DNA of 64,000 nt, taken from assembly GCF_905220565.1 (NCBI RefSeq), contig NC_059399.1, positions 10,282,501-10,346,500 of the forward strand, in the 5' to 3' direction. The translations under genes and the position numbers were made by a program. This document shows, in pieces, positions 21,270 through 31,429 of this stretch (position 1 is the first letter of the stretch; every line of letters starts with the position of its first letter). The notes beneath the pieces were generated by a model. The model saw only the letters and a list, made by a program, of their open reading frames with translations. It did no database searches and was not told the DNA's origin. The DNA comes from Melitaea cinxia (lineage: Eukaryota; Arthropoda; Insecta; Lepidoptera; Nymphalidae).

Positions 21270-21960
21270 TGAATAACTAACTAGGCTTAATGCTGAAGTT
21301 ATTTTATTTTTAGAGTAGCAAATATCAACTAATTTACACTTCACACTACTTAGGGGACCATTTTCTAGTTTAAGGAAACCTTGCTTTATGATAGTAGAGA
21401 ATGTCAACTGCCGTAAGGGTCGTTAGCTTAACGAGTATGCGAATAGGTACTTCCGGAAGGGATAATGTAACATGAGAAAACCCAGTCGCTTTATACGAGT
21501 ATACAGTCACAAGTCTTAATAGTCTTTATACAATGTTTACTACGAGTTGTTGTTTCTTAACATTGTTAAAATTAATTAAATTATGATAGTTGTTATATTA
21601 TTTATAAATAATAAATAAATAAATAAGCCTCTTTATTTCTCATTTCATTTAGCATACATTTTCGTTGACAAATAAATTATCATATAATTTGTTTCATTAT
21701 AATTACCTTTAAGCCAATTTACTAAAAGAAAAAATATCTCTATAAATTAAATTAAAATCATAATTGCGATAAAATGTTTATAGCTTTTAAAATTAATTTT
21801 AAAAAATTTACATTCAAAATTGCATTCTTATAAAAAATATATATAAACGATATAATAAGTATTTAAGTTTATTAATAATTGCGAAATATGAATAGAAAAT
21901 ATTGAAAAAAATTGATCAATAAATTAAAATTATCAAAAGCTTAAAAGATAAATGAGAACC
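21270..21960. other. AT-rich sequence with a short (AAAT)n tail
   Basis: An (AAAT)n run at about 21605-21626 may mark an eroded LINE end; otherwise nothing was recognised. Confidence 0.35.
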
Positions 21961-22189
21961 CCTCTATAGGGTAAAGGCCTCCTCCATTTGTGACCACAGA
22001 TTTCTATTCTTTGCTCCAATATACCATTCCTTTCCTGCTATATATTATTTATAATAAACTTTATTTTCAGTATGTTAATCATAATTGCTTATTTTAGTAA
22101 TAGATCACTGCGTGTAGTAAACTTTAAAAAATATATTTTTATTTGCCACCCTTTTCCTAATGGGTCAAAACTGTTTTATGTTTAGTTCT

Positions 22190-22510
22190 CAGATCTTCAG
22201 CTACTCAAATGTCGATCTAGCTCTATTATTTCAAAAATATCGTCACGTTTATCTGTAACTGGGCGACCAGAGCGAAATCCATCTTTGACATCAAAATTTC
22301 CTGACTTAAAACGCTTAAATCCATTTTCGGCCACTCTTACTGACACTGCATTATTCTGCATCAATTATGGACATAAATTTCTTTTTCCCTTTTTCCTTCT
22401 ATTTAAAAGTAAAACTTTAAAATGTATCGAATTTCTTTGTTGGATTCTTTTTGGCGGACACAAAAACCAAAAGTGGCAAGGAACGGTTTTTTACTTTTTA
22501 ATTTAATTTT
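22190..22510 (-). pseudogene. Mariner transposase N-terminal fragment
   Basis: The minus strand encodes GFKRFKSGNFDVKDGFRSGR followed by PVTDKRDDIFEIIELDRHLS. This is the helix-turn-helix DNA-binding part of a mariner transposase with the conserved SGRP stretch. Earlier blocks are out of frame and the catalytic domain is absent. It differs in region from the two other mariner fragments in the window, so it is a separate insertion. Confidence 0.7.
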
Positions 22511-22559
22511 TAAAATGTTTCCTTTTTATGGTATAAAAACCAAGCGAAACAAAAAAGAT

Positions 22560-23440
22560 TCTATTGCAACTTTTTACTTCAAAATACGATAAGCCTTTTC
22601 CCCGATCTCTTATATTATTGACATGTAAATTGTATTCATTATAAATATTAGTAAAAAGTTTATACTTTATTAGTATTTCAATTTGAGTTTAAAATATTGA
22701 ACTTGAAATATATCACAAAAACCTACACTCAATATACCTATTCATCCTCGACTTTAAATAGGAGGACTAAAATTTTTATATCATTTGAATATACTTTGAT
22801 GATATAAAATTTAAGCTAAAATAGAAATATTTAAGATACATGGGCCTAATTTGCATGGTTTCTAAGAATAGCTATTTACTTCTTTCTCGTAACTTAAAAT
22901 TGGGCCCAACGAGCACCCACTTAAATTGTTGTGGGAGACAACAGTCGTAAGTATTGTGTTTCGTGAAGACCGTCTACGTCGTATTGCGCTTCTTTGTCTG
23001 CGAAACAAAAAACTCCACAATTTTGCACAACTATACGAGTCGCAATATCTTCACGACTCTGCGCGATAGGATAATGGAGTGTTTTAACGCTTTCGAGCGG
23101 TTCCAGAACATTTACGCTTTCGTCCTAAGTCCTTGCCCCAGTTTTTTGTACACACCTTGCGAGTAAATGAAAATACAATAAGTTTGGTCCTTCAACCTAC
23201 TAACCAACATAGTATAAAATAAAGTCGCTTCTCGCTGTCTTTATGCTTAAATCTTTAAAACTATTACGGATTATGATGCAGTTTTCTTTAATAAATAGAG
23301 TGATTCCAGAGGAAGGTTTTTATGTATAATACATAAAGTACCTGGGTGACCGAGCTAAGCTCGGTATTTTTAGTAAATCGTGAAGGATTGGTAGTAGAAG
23401 AGAGAGTTAAAATGATTCGCTGCCGGTTTGGATGAAGTCT
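22560..23440. other. No recognised repeat; one unassigned open frame
   Basis: A 70-codon frame at 22954-23166 has mixed composition and no recognisable domain; its first codon is GTG, so it is probably not a complete gene. A 23344-23376 stretch (GGGTGACCGAGC) resembles 28765-28780 on the opposite strand. Confidence 0.3.
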
Positions 23441-23445
23441 TTTTT

Positions 23446-23490
23446 AACCGACTTCAAAAAAGGAAGAGGTTACTCAATTCGGCTGAAGGA
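23446..23490 (+). mobile_element. Family Y left-end fragment
   Basis: AACCGACTTCAAAAAAGGAA then GAGGTTACTCAATTCGG matches the left end of the element at 27831. Confidence 0.6.
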
Positions 23491-23575
23491 AACTTAATAT
23501 ATATATACCGCACCTTCGGTGCAACAAAGTCACAATTCAGGACACTTTTTTTGTTGTGTCTTTTATTAGGACTTT

Positions 23576-23925
23576 TTGATATCATCATCATCATCATCTT
23601 CCTGCCCTTATCCCACTTATGTAGGGTCGGCACAACATGTTTTTCTCTTCCATTCCTCTCTATTATTCGTCACTTCAGTGCTTACTCCTTTCTTTCTCAT
23701 ATCCTCACTCACACAATCCATCCATCGCTTTTTCGGTCTGCCGATCGCTCTTCGTCCTTCGACATTCATCCCTAACATTCTTTTACCGACATAGCGGTCA
23801 TCCCTCCTCATTACATGCCCATACCACGCTAACCTATTGCTCCTAATTTTCTCTGTCACAGGTGCTACTTTCAAGCTTCCCCTTATATACTCATTTCTAA
23901 TCCGATCTTTCCTCGTTACTCCATT
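23576..23925 (-). pseudogene. RTE-clade non-LTR retrotransposon 3' end
   Basis: The minus strand reads, in one frame, RLAWYGHVMRRDDRYVGKRM and then GRRAIGRPKKRWMDCV. It ends with CCADPT just before a (GAT)n tail. WYGHVxRR and GRPxxRW are signature C-terminal blocks of RTE-type LINEs that follow the reverse transcriptase. The copy is heavily 5'-truncated, as is usual for target-primed integration, and keeps an open frame of about 110 codons. Only the very end of the protein is present, so it is inactive. A Helitron lies directly upstream of it. Confidence 0.85.
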
Positions 23926-23931
23926 GATAAT

Positions 23932-24201
23932 CAATACATATAATAAAATGGTAGCAAAGTCAAAACTGTACATTGAATATTTTTTTAAGAGAATACTTTG
24001 GGTGTGATCTACAATCGATACCGAAGCCAAAAATATTAGATAATATTAGAATTTTTGTCTGTTACTCTAAAGTTAACGCGTGCGGGCCACGGGCAGTAAT
24101 GAATAAATCAAAACTACTGGATCGATTTTAATCATTTTTCAGTGAATGACATAGGCTATAATTATATTTTATACCCGTGCGAAGCCGGAGCGGGTCGCTA
24201 G
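23932..24201 (+). mobile_element. Helitron (family H3)
   Basis: The 3' end is CCCGTGCGAAGCCGGAGCGG then GTCGCTAG, followed by T. The 5' part (AAAATGGTAGCAAAGTCAAA) is shared with the longer copy at 40258-40714, and the interiors differ by deletion. It is non-coding. Its 5' terminal TC could not be fixed exactly. Confidence 0.7.
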
Positions 24202-24224
24202 TATATATATGTATATTTTAATGT

Positions 24225-24600
24225 ATGTTCGGGGATAACTTTGTCGTTTATGAAAATATTTTGATAATTCTTTTTTGTTGGAAATGAGATATCCCTGGTG
24301 TGGTAGCATGATAAGGAAACCAAGATCTGATGATGGGATCCTAGAGAAATCGAGGGAAACTCTCGAAAACCCGCATAACTTTACATTAACTATATAATAC
24401 TTAACATACTACTGAGTTTACTGATTTTGATGATTTTTAACTTAATCGAAAGCCGGTGTTTATCATGTGGTCATATTTCATCGAGATCTGATTACAACTT
24501 TTGGAGTAATCTTTGATAATGCGTATTTCTTGACTATTTTTTCGTGTACCTACATTGTATGACTTGTCGATGTAATTGAAGTCGATTTTTTTTCGTTTGC
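24225..24600 (+). mobile_element. Family Y element, right-hand part
   Basis: Shares with 28080-28440 the interior GATGATGGGATCCTAGAGAA and the right end TTGAAGTCG(G/A)TTTTTTT. One base of the terminus is changed (GTCGA). The left end is missing. Confidence 0.6.
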
Positions 24601-24691
24601 CTGCAAACACAATTATTAATAATGAATTAACGCAAAATAAAAATAAAAAATAACGATAAATTAAAAATTGATACAAAATACACAATTACAA

Positions 24692-24997
24692 TGCTTCAGC
24701 CTGTAATATCCCACTACTGGGCATAGGCCTCTTTCTCCATGTAGGAGGAGGATCAGAGCTTAATCCACCACGCTGCTCCAATGCGGGTTGGCGGATATAT
24801 TCCTTACTAAGCGAGTAATTATCGCTATAATGTGCTCTCCGAGGCACGGTGGGGAGACCCACAAGGACTGCACAAATACCTAGACCACGGCAAACACCTG
24901 TATGGCCAATACAAATGTTTGTCACGTGCGGGGATCGAACCCGCAACCGCCAGCGCAACAGGTACAATCCATGGCGTAACCGTTGCGCCAACGCGTG
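24692..24997 (-). repeat. SINE-S, full length
   Basis: Minus-strand copy from the tRNA-like head (GGCGCAACGGTTACGCC and box B GGTTCGATCCCC) to the RTE-like tail. Only modest divergence from the consensus is visible. The open frames over it on both strands are not genes. Confidence 0.85.
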
Positions 24998-25059
24998 TCA
25001 CACACAATTACAAGATTGAGAGTAATTGCTTTTCAAAACTGATAGCCGCTCCAAGAAAT

Positions 25060-25520
25060 CGTGTTTTTTTGAAAATCATATTTACGAATTACATATTTAT
25101 AAAATATGAATAATATTTTTTTTACCGACAATAATAAAAAATATAAATAAAAATCAAAAATCAAAAATAATTAAAAAATAATAATGATAAAATATGAATA
25201 ATATTTTTCGATTTTACTGTCATAATAATAAAAAATAAGAACTGCCTATTTAAATAAAAAATAACGAGTGCAATTAGAAAAAAAAAGAAAAAAAATTGAT
25301 CAGGGACATGGGGATTTGAACCATGATCTTCTCGGTTGATCCCGACCGGCCGATTTCCCACCGAGCTATTGCAACTAACTTGACACATGCGAAATTTACC
25401 TTCGTATTCTAACGATATTTTTTTCACTCCCTAAAAACAGGGATAAAACGACATTTTCTGAAAATGAATCCTAGTTAGATAGATTTATCTCACCCAAAAC
25501 CCCCTATATACTAAATTACT
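25060..25520 (-). repeat. Dispersed repeat T with a central tRNA-like core (copy 1)
   Basis: About 460 bases that align along their whole length with 50285-50725. In the middle (25308-25388, minus strand) lies a tRNA-like segment with box A TAGCTCGGTGGG and box B GGTTCAAATCC at normal spacing. Conserved sequence extends well upstream of box A (including GGTAAATTTCGC) as well as downstream. This copy carries a tandem duplication of the downstream AATATGAATAATATTTTT part. Confidence 0.7.
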
Positions 25521-25544
25521 CGTTTAATAGTATAAGATAAGATA

Positions 25545-25613
25545 AGATAAGATAATATAGTAGAAGAACACTGATAGTTTTTTCAACCACGCGAAGCCGG
25601 GGCGGGTCGCTTG
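25545..25613 (+). mobile_element. Helitron 3' end fragment (family H3)
   Basis: CGCGAAGCCGGGGCGGGTCG then CTTG in place of CTAG. Only the terminal hairpin survives. It is preceded by an (ATAAG)n microsatellite. Confidence 0.55.
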
Positions 25614-25619
25614 TAAACT

Positions 25620-25990
25620 ATATGGTAAGTCACCGTAAATTACTGATTAGAAATGATTTTACAGTGTCCAATAAAAATATAATTCATGCTTTTTTATTTC
25701 AAAAACCTAATATTTACTTTAAAAAGTAAGTTTATTTGTCTTAATTTCAAAATGATTTACTTAAACAAATTTGCTTGGAAGACCCAAAATACTGAAACAC
25801 TGGTGATACATATATACGAAAATTATAATAATATACTGAATATACTATAATTCAAGCCTATTACGTAACTTAACAAAAACAATTTGTGATAAATATGTTT
25901 AACAAATATATATATAAAATAATGTTTTATTAACACTAAGTAGGTCTTTTTAAAATTAACTTTTTTAAAGTTTTCTTTTTAAAGTTAAGT
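25620..25990. other. AT-rich sequence, nothing recognised
   Basis: No supportable feature. Confidence 0.4.
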
Positions 25991-25992
25991 TT

Positions 25993-26110
25993 TGACGACG
26001 CGTTGGCGCAACAGTCACAGCACTGGTTTGTGGCTGTAGCACTGTGTGTTTCCGGACCCACACAGGAGATAATCCTAGTGGAGACCGTTGAGTGTGAGGC
26101 ATTAATTTTT
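25993..26110 (+). repeat. SINE-like repeat with tRNA-type head
   Basis: It starts GACGACGCGTTGGCGCAACA like SINE-S but continues GTGTGTTTCCGGACCC...ACAGGAGA(T/A)AATCCT. That continuation is shared with 51075-51165. It is probably another SINE family with the same head. Confidence 0.5.
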
Positions 26111-26224
26111 TAATTTTTTTAAAACTTATCACGATTTCGTATCAATCGAGTGAGAGCTAAAATTTAAGAATTTGTATCGAGATGAAACCTACATCAAACT
26201 GAAAAGAAGTACTTTAAATTGAAG

Positions 26225-26310
26225 TAGGGCACTGTAGAAAATATTCTGTTCAAAATGTGAAGCAGCCTCTCTGGGGAAGTACCTCGATTTTATAGAACAT
26301 CACAGTTAAC
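26225..26310 (+). repeat. Family C SINE-like fragment
   Basis: 5' part of the repeat at 9398 (CTGTTCAAAAT...GGGGAAGTACCTCGA); the 3' half is absent. Confidence 0.55.
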
Positions 26311-26440
26311 TAATTATGTAGTTATATGTGTGGTGGCATCTATCTCGTGACATACAAACTAGAGAAAAACTGACGTATCCTACATCGCGATATCAAAGTT
26401 AGCAGAGCGATTGAGTATACATACAAGAACCCAACAACAA

Positions 26441-26520
26441 CCGTCGGGAGGGTAGTCCGCCAGACTAAACACCCGTCTGGTCGGAGGATCCTCCCTTTTC
26501 AACGGCGGACGAGGAACTTT
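26441..26520 (+). other. GC-rich segment with potential three-stem fold
   Basis: GTCCGCC (26455-26461) pairs with GGCGGAC (26504-26510). Between them are the hairpin CCAGAC/GTCTGG (26460-26465 with 26475-26480, sharing two bases with the outer stem) and the palindrome GGAGGATCCTCC (26483-26494). The segment stands out against AT-rich flanks. Its identity is unknown; it may be the end of an unrecognised retroelement. Confidence 0.5.
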
Positions 26521-26540
26521 ACATCCACTTTCTCACATCC

Positions 26541-26582
<42 letters not shown>
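26541..26582. repeat. (TA)n microsatellite
   Basis: Perfect TA alternation. Confidence 0.9.
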
Positions 26583-26584
<2 letters not shown>

Positions 26585-26589
26585 CAACT

Positions 26590-27730
26590 TATTAATAATA
26601 ACATAGGTTAAGTGTATATTGTAAGTAGGCCAAATAGGTCATAAGTGTATAAATATACGTTAACTAGAAAATAAGTGTACATATATTATAGATAGCAAGT
26701 AAGTATATATATATAAACATAGATAATAATAATAATAATAATGACAATAATAATTAAGGTAAGGCGCAATATAATAAAAAAAAAATAATAAAAAAATAAC
26801 AATATTAAAAAAACTATCTCATCTCTTTTTGCATGTAAGATATTAATTAAATTAGCATAATTTTGGTCAGTGGACTCACGTCTGCATTAGGGATACTAAG
26901 ATAAAATAATTAGTTCTCTTAATGTAAGGAAAAACATAACAAAAGCACGTTCATTATAAGCCTGTGGACATAACTTCGACGGGTGCAAAGTAAAAAGAGT
27001 TATATACAAAACAGCAACTTTTCAGGAGAGCGCAAAATAGGAAAAAGTGCTCCCATTTTGTCAATTTCAAACCAAATTTATTGAAATTTTCATCACTGCT
27101 ATATTTTTTAGAAAGACAAACAATTGTATATTTCATTTCTTCTAATTATGTTTAATTTACGAGATATTGCAGTTGTCTGCCTCTACATTGTGCGTAGAAA
27201 TATGACAACTGAGTTAACTACCACTTGGTCGTTTCTACATAGAAATTAATAAATCTGGATTTAATAAAGATGTTTCATATATTTATAAGTATGACTTTTC
27301 CAATTCCAAAAATTTTCAAAAACGTCTTTCCATGTCTATTGTGATGTATTCAAATGGTTTATTATCATGATAACACTTTCTTACAAACCTTAATACGTAA
27401 AAAACCAAAACATGTGTCATCTGACTGATGACACAATAGGAATGAACGTGCGCCCCACGCACGGACTGCGTAAAAGCGGCCAGGCGGTAGTTGAACGCAT
27501 GTACGTCGTGTAATTTTACAAAACAGCAGTAGTTGTCTTCTTTTACTTGACAAAAGTACAAGAAATGAGGCGATATTTGTATTTTTTATTTTTCCATGTT
27601 GTAAAATATAAAGTTTTTAGTTAGTTACTGCAATATAAAAAAAAATCTCAAAATTGTAGTTAACTTTTTTACTTTGCACACATCGACTTTATATATAAAA
27701 AAAAAAAAAAAAACTATGTGGTGTCATGGG
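26590..27730. other. AT-rich sequence with a small GC-richer island
   Basis: The island at about 27430-27510 lies under overlapping minus-strand frames (27316-27561 and 27365-27553) that I could not assign. A poly(A) run lies at about 27695-27713. No repeat was recognised. Confidence 0.35.
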
Positions 27731-27740
27731 ACACTAGGTA

Positions 27741-28811
27741 GAACGAAGTTCCTTCGGATAGTATAGAAGTAACACAATTTGGAAAAAAAAGTTGAATTTT
27801 ATATATATTTTCTAGTTCTTGATTTTTTTTAACCGACTTCCAAAAAAGGAGGAGGTTCTCAATTCGACTGTATTTTTTTTTTTATGTATGTTACATCAGA
27901 ACTTTTGACCGTGTGGACCGATTTCGACAATTTTTTTTTAATCGAAAGGTAGTGTGTGCCAATTGGTTCCATTTAAATTTATTTGAGATCTAACAACTAC
28001 TTTTCGAGTTATATCTAATAATGCGTTTTTACTTGACGCTTTTTTCGTCGACCTACGTTGTATTATACCGCATAACTTTCTACTGGATGTACCGATTTTG
28101 ATAATTCTTTTTTTGTTGGAAAGCGGATATCCGTAGTTTGGTACCATGATAAAGAAACTAAGCACTGATGATGGGATCCCAGAGAAATCGAGGGAAACTC
28201 TCGAAAATCCGCAATATCTTTTTACTGGGTGTACCGATTTTGATAATTTTTAATTTAATCAAAAGCTGATATTTATCATGTGGTCACATATAAATTTTAT
28301 CGAGATCTGATAACTACTTTTTCAGTAATCTTTGATAACGCGTAGTTACTTGACAATTTTTCGTCGATCTACGTTGTATTACTCGTCGATGTAATTGAAG
28401 TCGGTTTTTTTTTTCGTTTGCGAGCAAACACAATTATTAATTTTGTTGACTAGGTTTTAAGTTTTTTGTACATAAAACTATTTAGGAAATTTAGTATTTT
28501 AGAAAATAACAAATACCGTAAAATAAAATAAATCAAACAAAATAATAATAATAATTCAAACTATTAAGTGAAATTAAAAAAAAATGTAAGTTTATTTATT
28601 TTTATCGACAGTATAAAATTACATAAAAAAATTACATAAATAATTTAAAAAAAGTTTACTACTAATATTTTAGTTTTACAAACGTCATATTATACAGTCG
28701 TGTGACTGATCTGACACTTCCGTTATATATTTTTCTTACGCTTTTAGTATCACATTTTTTTCAGTTCGGTCACCCAGCCAAATGTCAAGCCTGCCGTAAG
28801 GAACTTCGTTC
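27741..28811. mobile_element. Inverted-repeat-bounded unit of about 1.07 kb
   Basis: GAACGAAGTTCCTT at 27741-27754 has its exact reverse complement at 28798-28811, with partial agreement continuing (CGG against CCG across a one-base gap). The family Y element lies inside. There is no coding region. It could be a non-autonomous DNA transposon or two unrelated copies of one repeat in opposite orientation. Confidence 0.5.
27831..28406 (+). mobile_element. Family Y element, complete, with 10-bp perfect TIRs
   Basis: AACCGACTTC (27831-27840) and GAAGTCGGTT (28397-28406) bound 576 bases. The interior repeats the phrase ACCGATTTTGATAATT, followed each time by a similar block, so it looks internally duplicated. 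Fragments occur at 1740, 2426, 2655, 5700, 23446, 24225 and 36300. No transposase is encoded. Confidence 0.65.
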
Positions 28812-28829
28812 CAATTATGTATATATATG

Positions 28830-28960
28830 TATAATATATGTATGTATTGTGTATATGTGAGTGTTTGTATATATATATGTGTGTATGTTTGTATATGTAT
28901 GTATATATGTATAATTTTATATTCTATTGTAATTTATTTTAATTTATATAACAATTATTT
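28830..28960. repeat. Degenerate TATG/TA microsatellite
   Basis: Mixed TATATG and TGTATG repeats. Confidence 0.75.
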
Positions 28961-28963
28961 GTG

Positions 28964-29020
28964 CACTTGCTAACCGCTTTTCTATGTCCTGTCCTATACC
29001 ACAAGGTTGTCTGGAAGAAC
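28964..29020 (+). repeat. CR1-like LINE 3' UTR fragment
   Basis: GTGCACTTGCTAACCGCTTT...GGTTGTCTGGAAGAA matches 5497-5555 of the LINE at 4485. It is followed by CA- and GA-rich simple repeats to 29070. Confidence 0.6.
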
Positions 29021-29069
29021 TCACAGAACACACACACACACAAACACGAACAGAGAGAGAGAGAGAAAC

Positions 29070-29860
29070 ATACATAAATAAACTCTTTTTTGTCTTTTGA
29101 GATTGAATTATGATAATGTTAAGTTTTATTTTTATAAGTATGAATATAGAAGAGCGAGACATCCTGACACAGGTAAAACACTTACTTAAAAGGATGTCCC
29201 AACAACGGTATCATGTTATGTAAATTTTTTCTAAATAAATAATTTTTTATTTTATGTGTTTTATTTTATTTGGATTATAGCTATTAGTAAGCGTAACATA
29301 AAAATAATATAAATTATCAAAACAGTATAAGGTCAGGACGATATAAGGTCTATAGTATAAAAAATATGGGGAGTGAAATCGTGTGAAACAGTAATGCTGA
29401 TCTGTGCCATGAGAATGACGTTTAATTATACGATATTGAAAACTTCACTCTTGCGAAAAGGAGATCAAACATTTTTAAATATTACAGACCATATTTTTCA
29501 ACAATTATTTTAGAAAAAGCAAACTCATATTTTTCTACATTTTCCTAGGTTAGATTCATGTCCCGGTGGGACAAATACTTTATGTAAGCTTAAATATAAT
29601 GAAGACTTCAAACAATGACTTTAAACAGAATAATTATTCTTTTGCAATGAATTTCGTTCATTACATAGAAGTGCACATTTGTAGAGAGCTTTGTTCATTC
29701 TCTTGTACGGTGCACCTAATTGAAAAATCAGTTATGCACATGATGAGAACAGAGAGCAAGAAAGGAATTTTTAAAAAGTTAGAGAAGAGACTTGTCTTTA
29801 GTGCGTCTAAAAATTTAAAGCCTACAGTATGCTATGTGCAATCACATTTTTTTAACATAC
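29070..29860. other. No gene or dispersed repeat recognised
   Basis: The open frame beginning at 29566 is extended only because it runs into a (TA)n tract. No domain is visible before that. Confidence 0.4.
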
Positions 29861-29861
29861 G

Positions 29862-30078
<217 letters not shown>

Positions 30079-30092
30079 ATATAATCGCGCGC

Positions 30093-30232
30093 GCTGATAG
30101 CGATCGTTACTCATAGTAGGGAATATATCCGCCAACCCGCATTGGAGCAGCGTGGTGGATAAAGCTCTGATCCTTCTCCTACATGGGGAAAGAGGCCTAT
30201 GGCTAGTAGTGGGATATTACAGGCTGAAGCGT
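30093..30232 (+). repeat. SINE-S 3' part
   Basis: From GATAGCGATCGTTACTCATA to AGGCTGAAGCG; the tRNA-like head is missing. It lies just downstream of the SINE-R tail. Confidence 0.75.
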
Positions 30233-30239
30233 ATTTGTC

Positions 30240-31195
30240 TGTGATTGAAAATTTGAACTGAGCTGTATATATGTTTATAACCTTTCTAGAAGTTCTATTG
30301 AAGGATTTGTAAATACTATTTTAGGTACTAATTTAATTATGGTAGTCTTATTGCTTATGCCTAGTTACATTAATTTACTTTGTATGTGATAATTGCTTAC
30401 AATTAACGGACCTTAAAAGTTCATACAATTTTGGACAGAACTGATGATAATGCCTTTATCTATTTAAAATTAAACCTCTTCCCTGCTTGCCAAGCTTATA
30501 TAGCTTAAAGAGGGTCAAATCACCAGACAATCTTCTTATCGAAGCATTTGTTTTCGTTAATTTGCAGGAAAACAATTTGCCGATAATTACGCATTATTTA
30601 TTAAATTGTGATTTTCAAACAAGGGAACACAAACAAATTATTATTACATTATTATTTTGTACATTATTACGGCCTGTTGTTTGAAGTCATGTTAATAAAT
30701 TTCGTAATCCCTAACTGTATTAAGCTTAACAAAGTAGGCTTGATTTAACATTAATCATTCGTTGTATTATAGTATATTGATATAAGGGTAAAAAAAATGA
30801 CTCACTGACGGGTAGCAATAAGTTTCATATAACCTGGTAATATAAGTTTTTATAGTCCTTCAATATGAAATTGATCCCCAAAGCTTTGAAAAGTTTATGC
30901 AATAACATTTGTTTGAATTTTATCGTTTGTTGACATTTTTATATTTTATGAGCAGAGTACGAGATATCGGAGGAATTGTTTAAAGCTTTGTTATCAAAGG
31001 TCGTATAATGAAATGGGTTAATGCTATATTTCATTTTAAAATACCAAAATGTGGTACACAAAATAACAAAGCGTCTAATAATAATTTAATTTTTGTATAG
31101 TTAATAATAATTGAATATTTCTGTACCGAATCTTTATCCAAATGTATCATAATATTTGATTGATTGACACACATTCATTTAACAGCAAATATTCA
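30240..31195. other. AT-rich sequence, nothing recognised
   Basis: No coding or repeat signal that I can support. Confidence 0.45.
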
Positions 31196-31197
31196 TC

Positions 31198-31385
31198 TTT
31201 TTATACCACTATGTTAGCAAACAAGCGTATGGTCTGCTTGATGGTAAGTAATTGATATGACCTGTACATCTGCAACACGAACACTGGACACTTTACGCGT
31301 TTGTATATTGCAAACCTTACCCTCGTCGTCAACACAGCGCAGAAAATCTGGGTTACTTTACTACAGGAACACAAGTTTACTCGAG
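31198..31385 (-). repeat. Family C SINE-like copy, diverged
   Basis: The minus strand reads GTGTTCCTGTAGTAAAGTAA...CTTACCATCAAGC...ATACGCTTGTTTGC. These match the 3' half of the family C repeat at 9398. Confidence 0.6.
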
Positions 31386-31429
31386 GGTAATATGATTCGG
31401 TGAGGATATGAGTCAGAAGAGTCCACATT

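Noticed and set aside
24692..24997. A tRNA gene suggested by box A and box B
   Set aside because: It is part of a repeated SINE with no cloverleaf completion, and the same head occurs at 6036 and 11173.
25308..25388. A functional tRNA gene
   Set aside because: The promoter boxes are tRNA-like, but the acceptor stem is not convincingly paired and the sequence belongs to a dispersed repeat.
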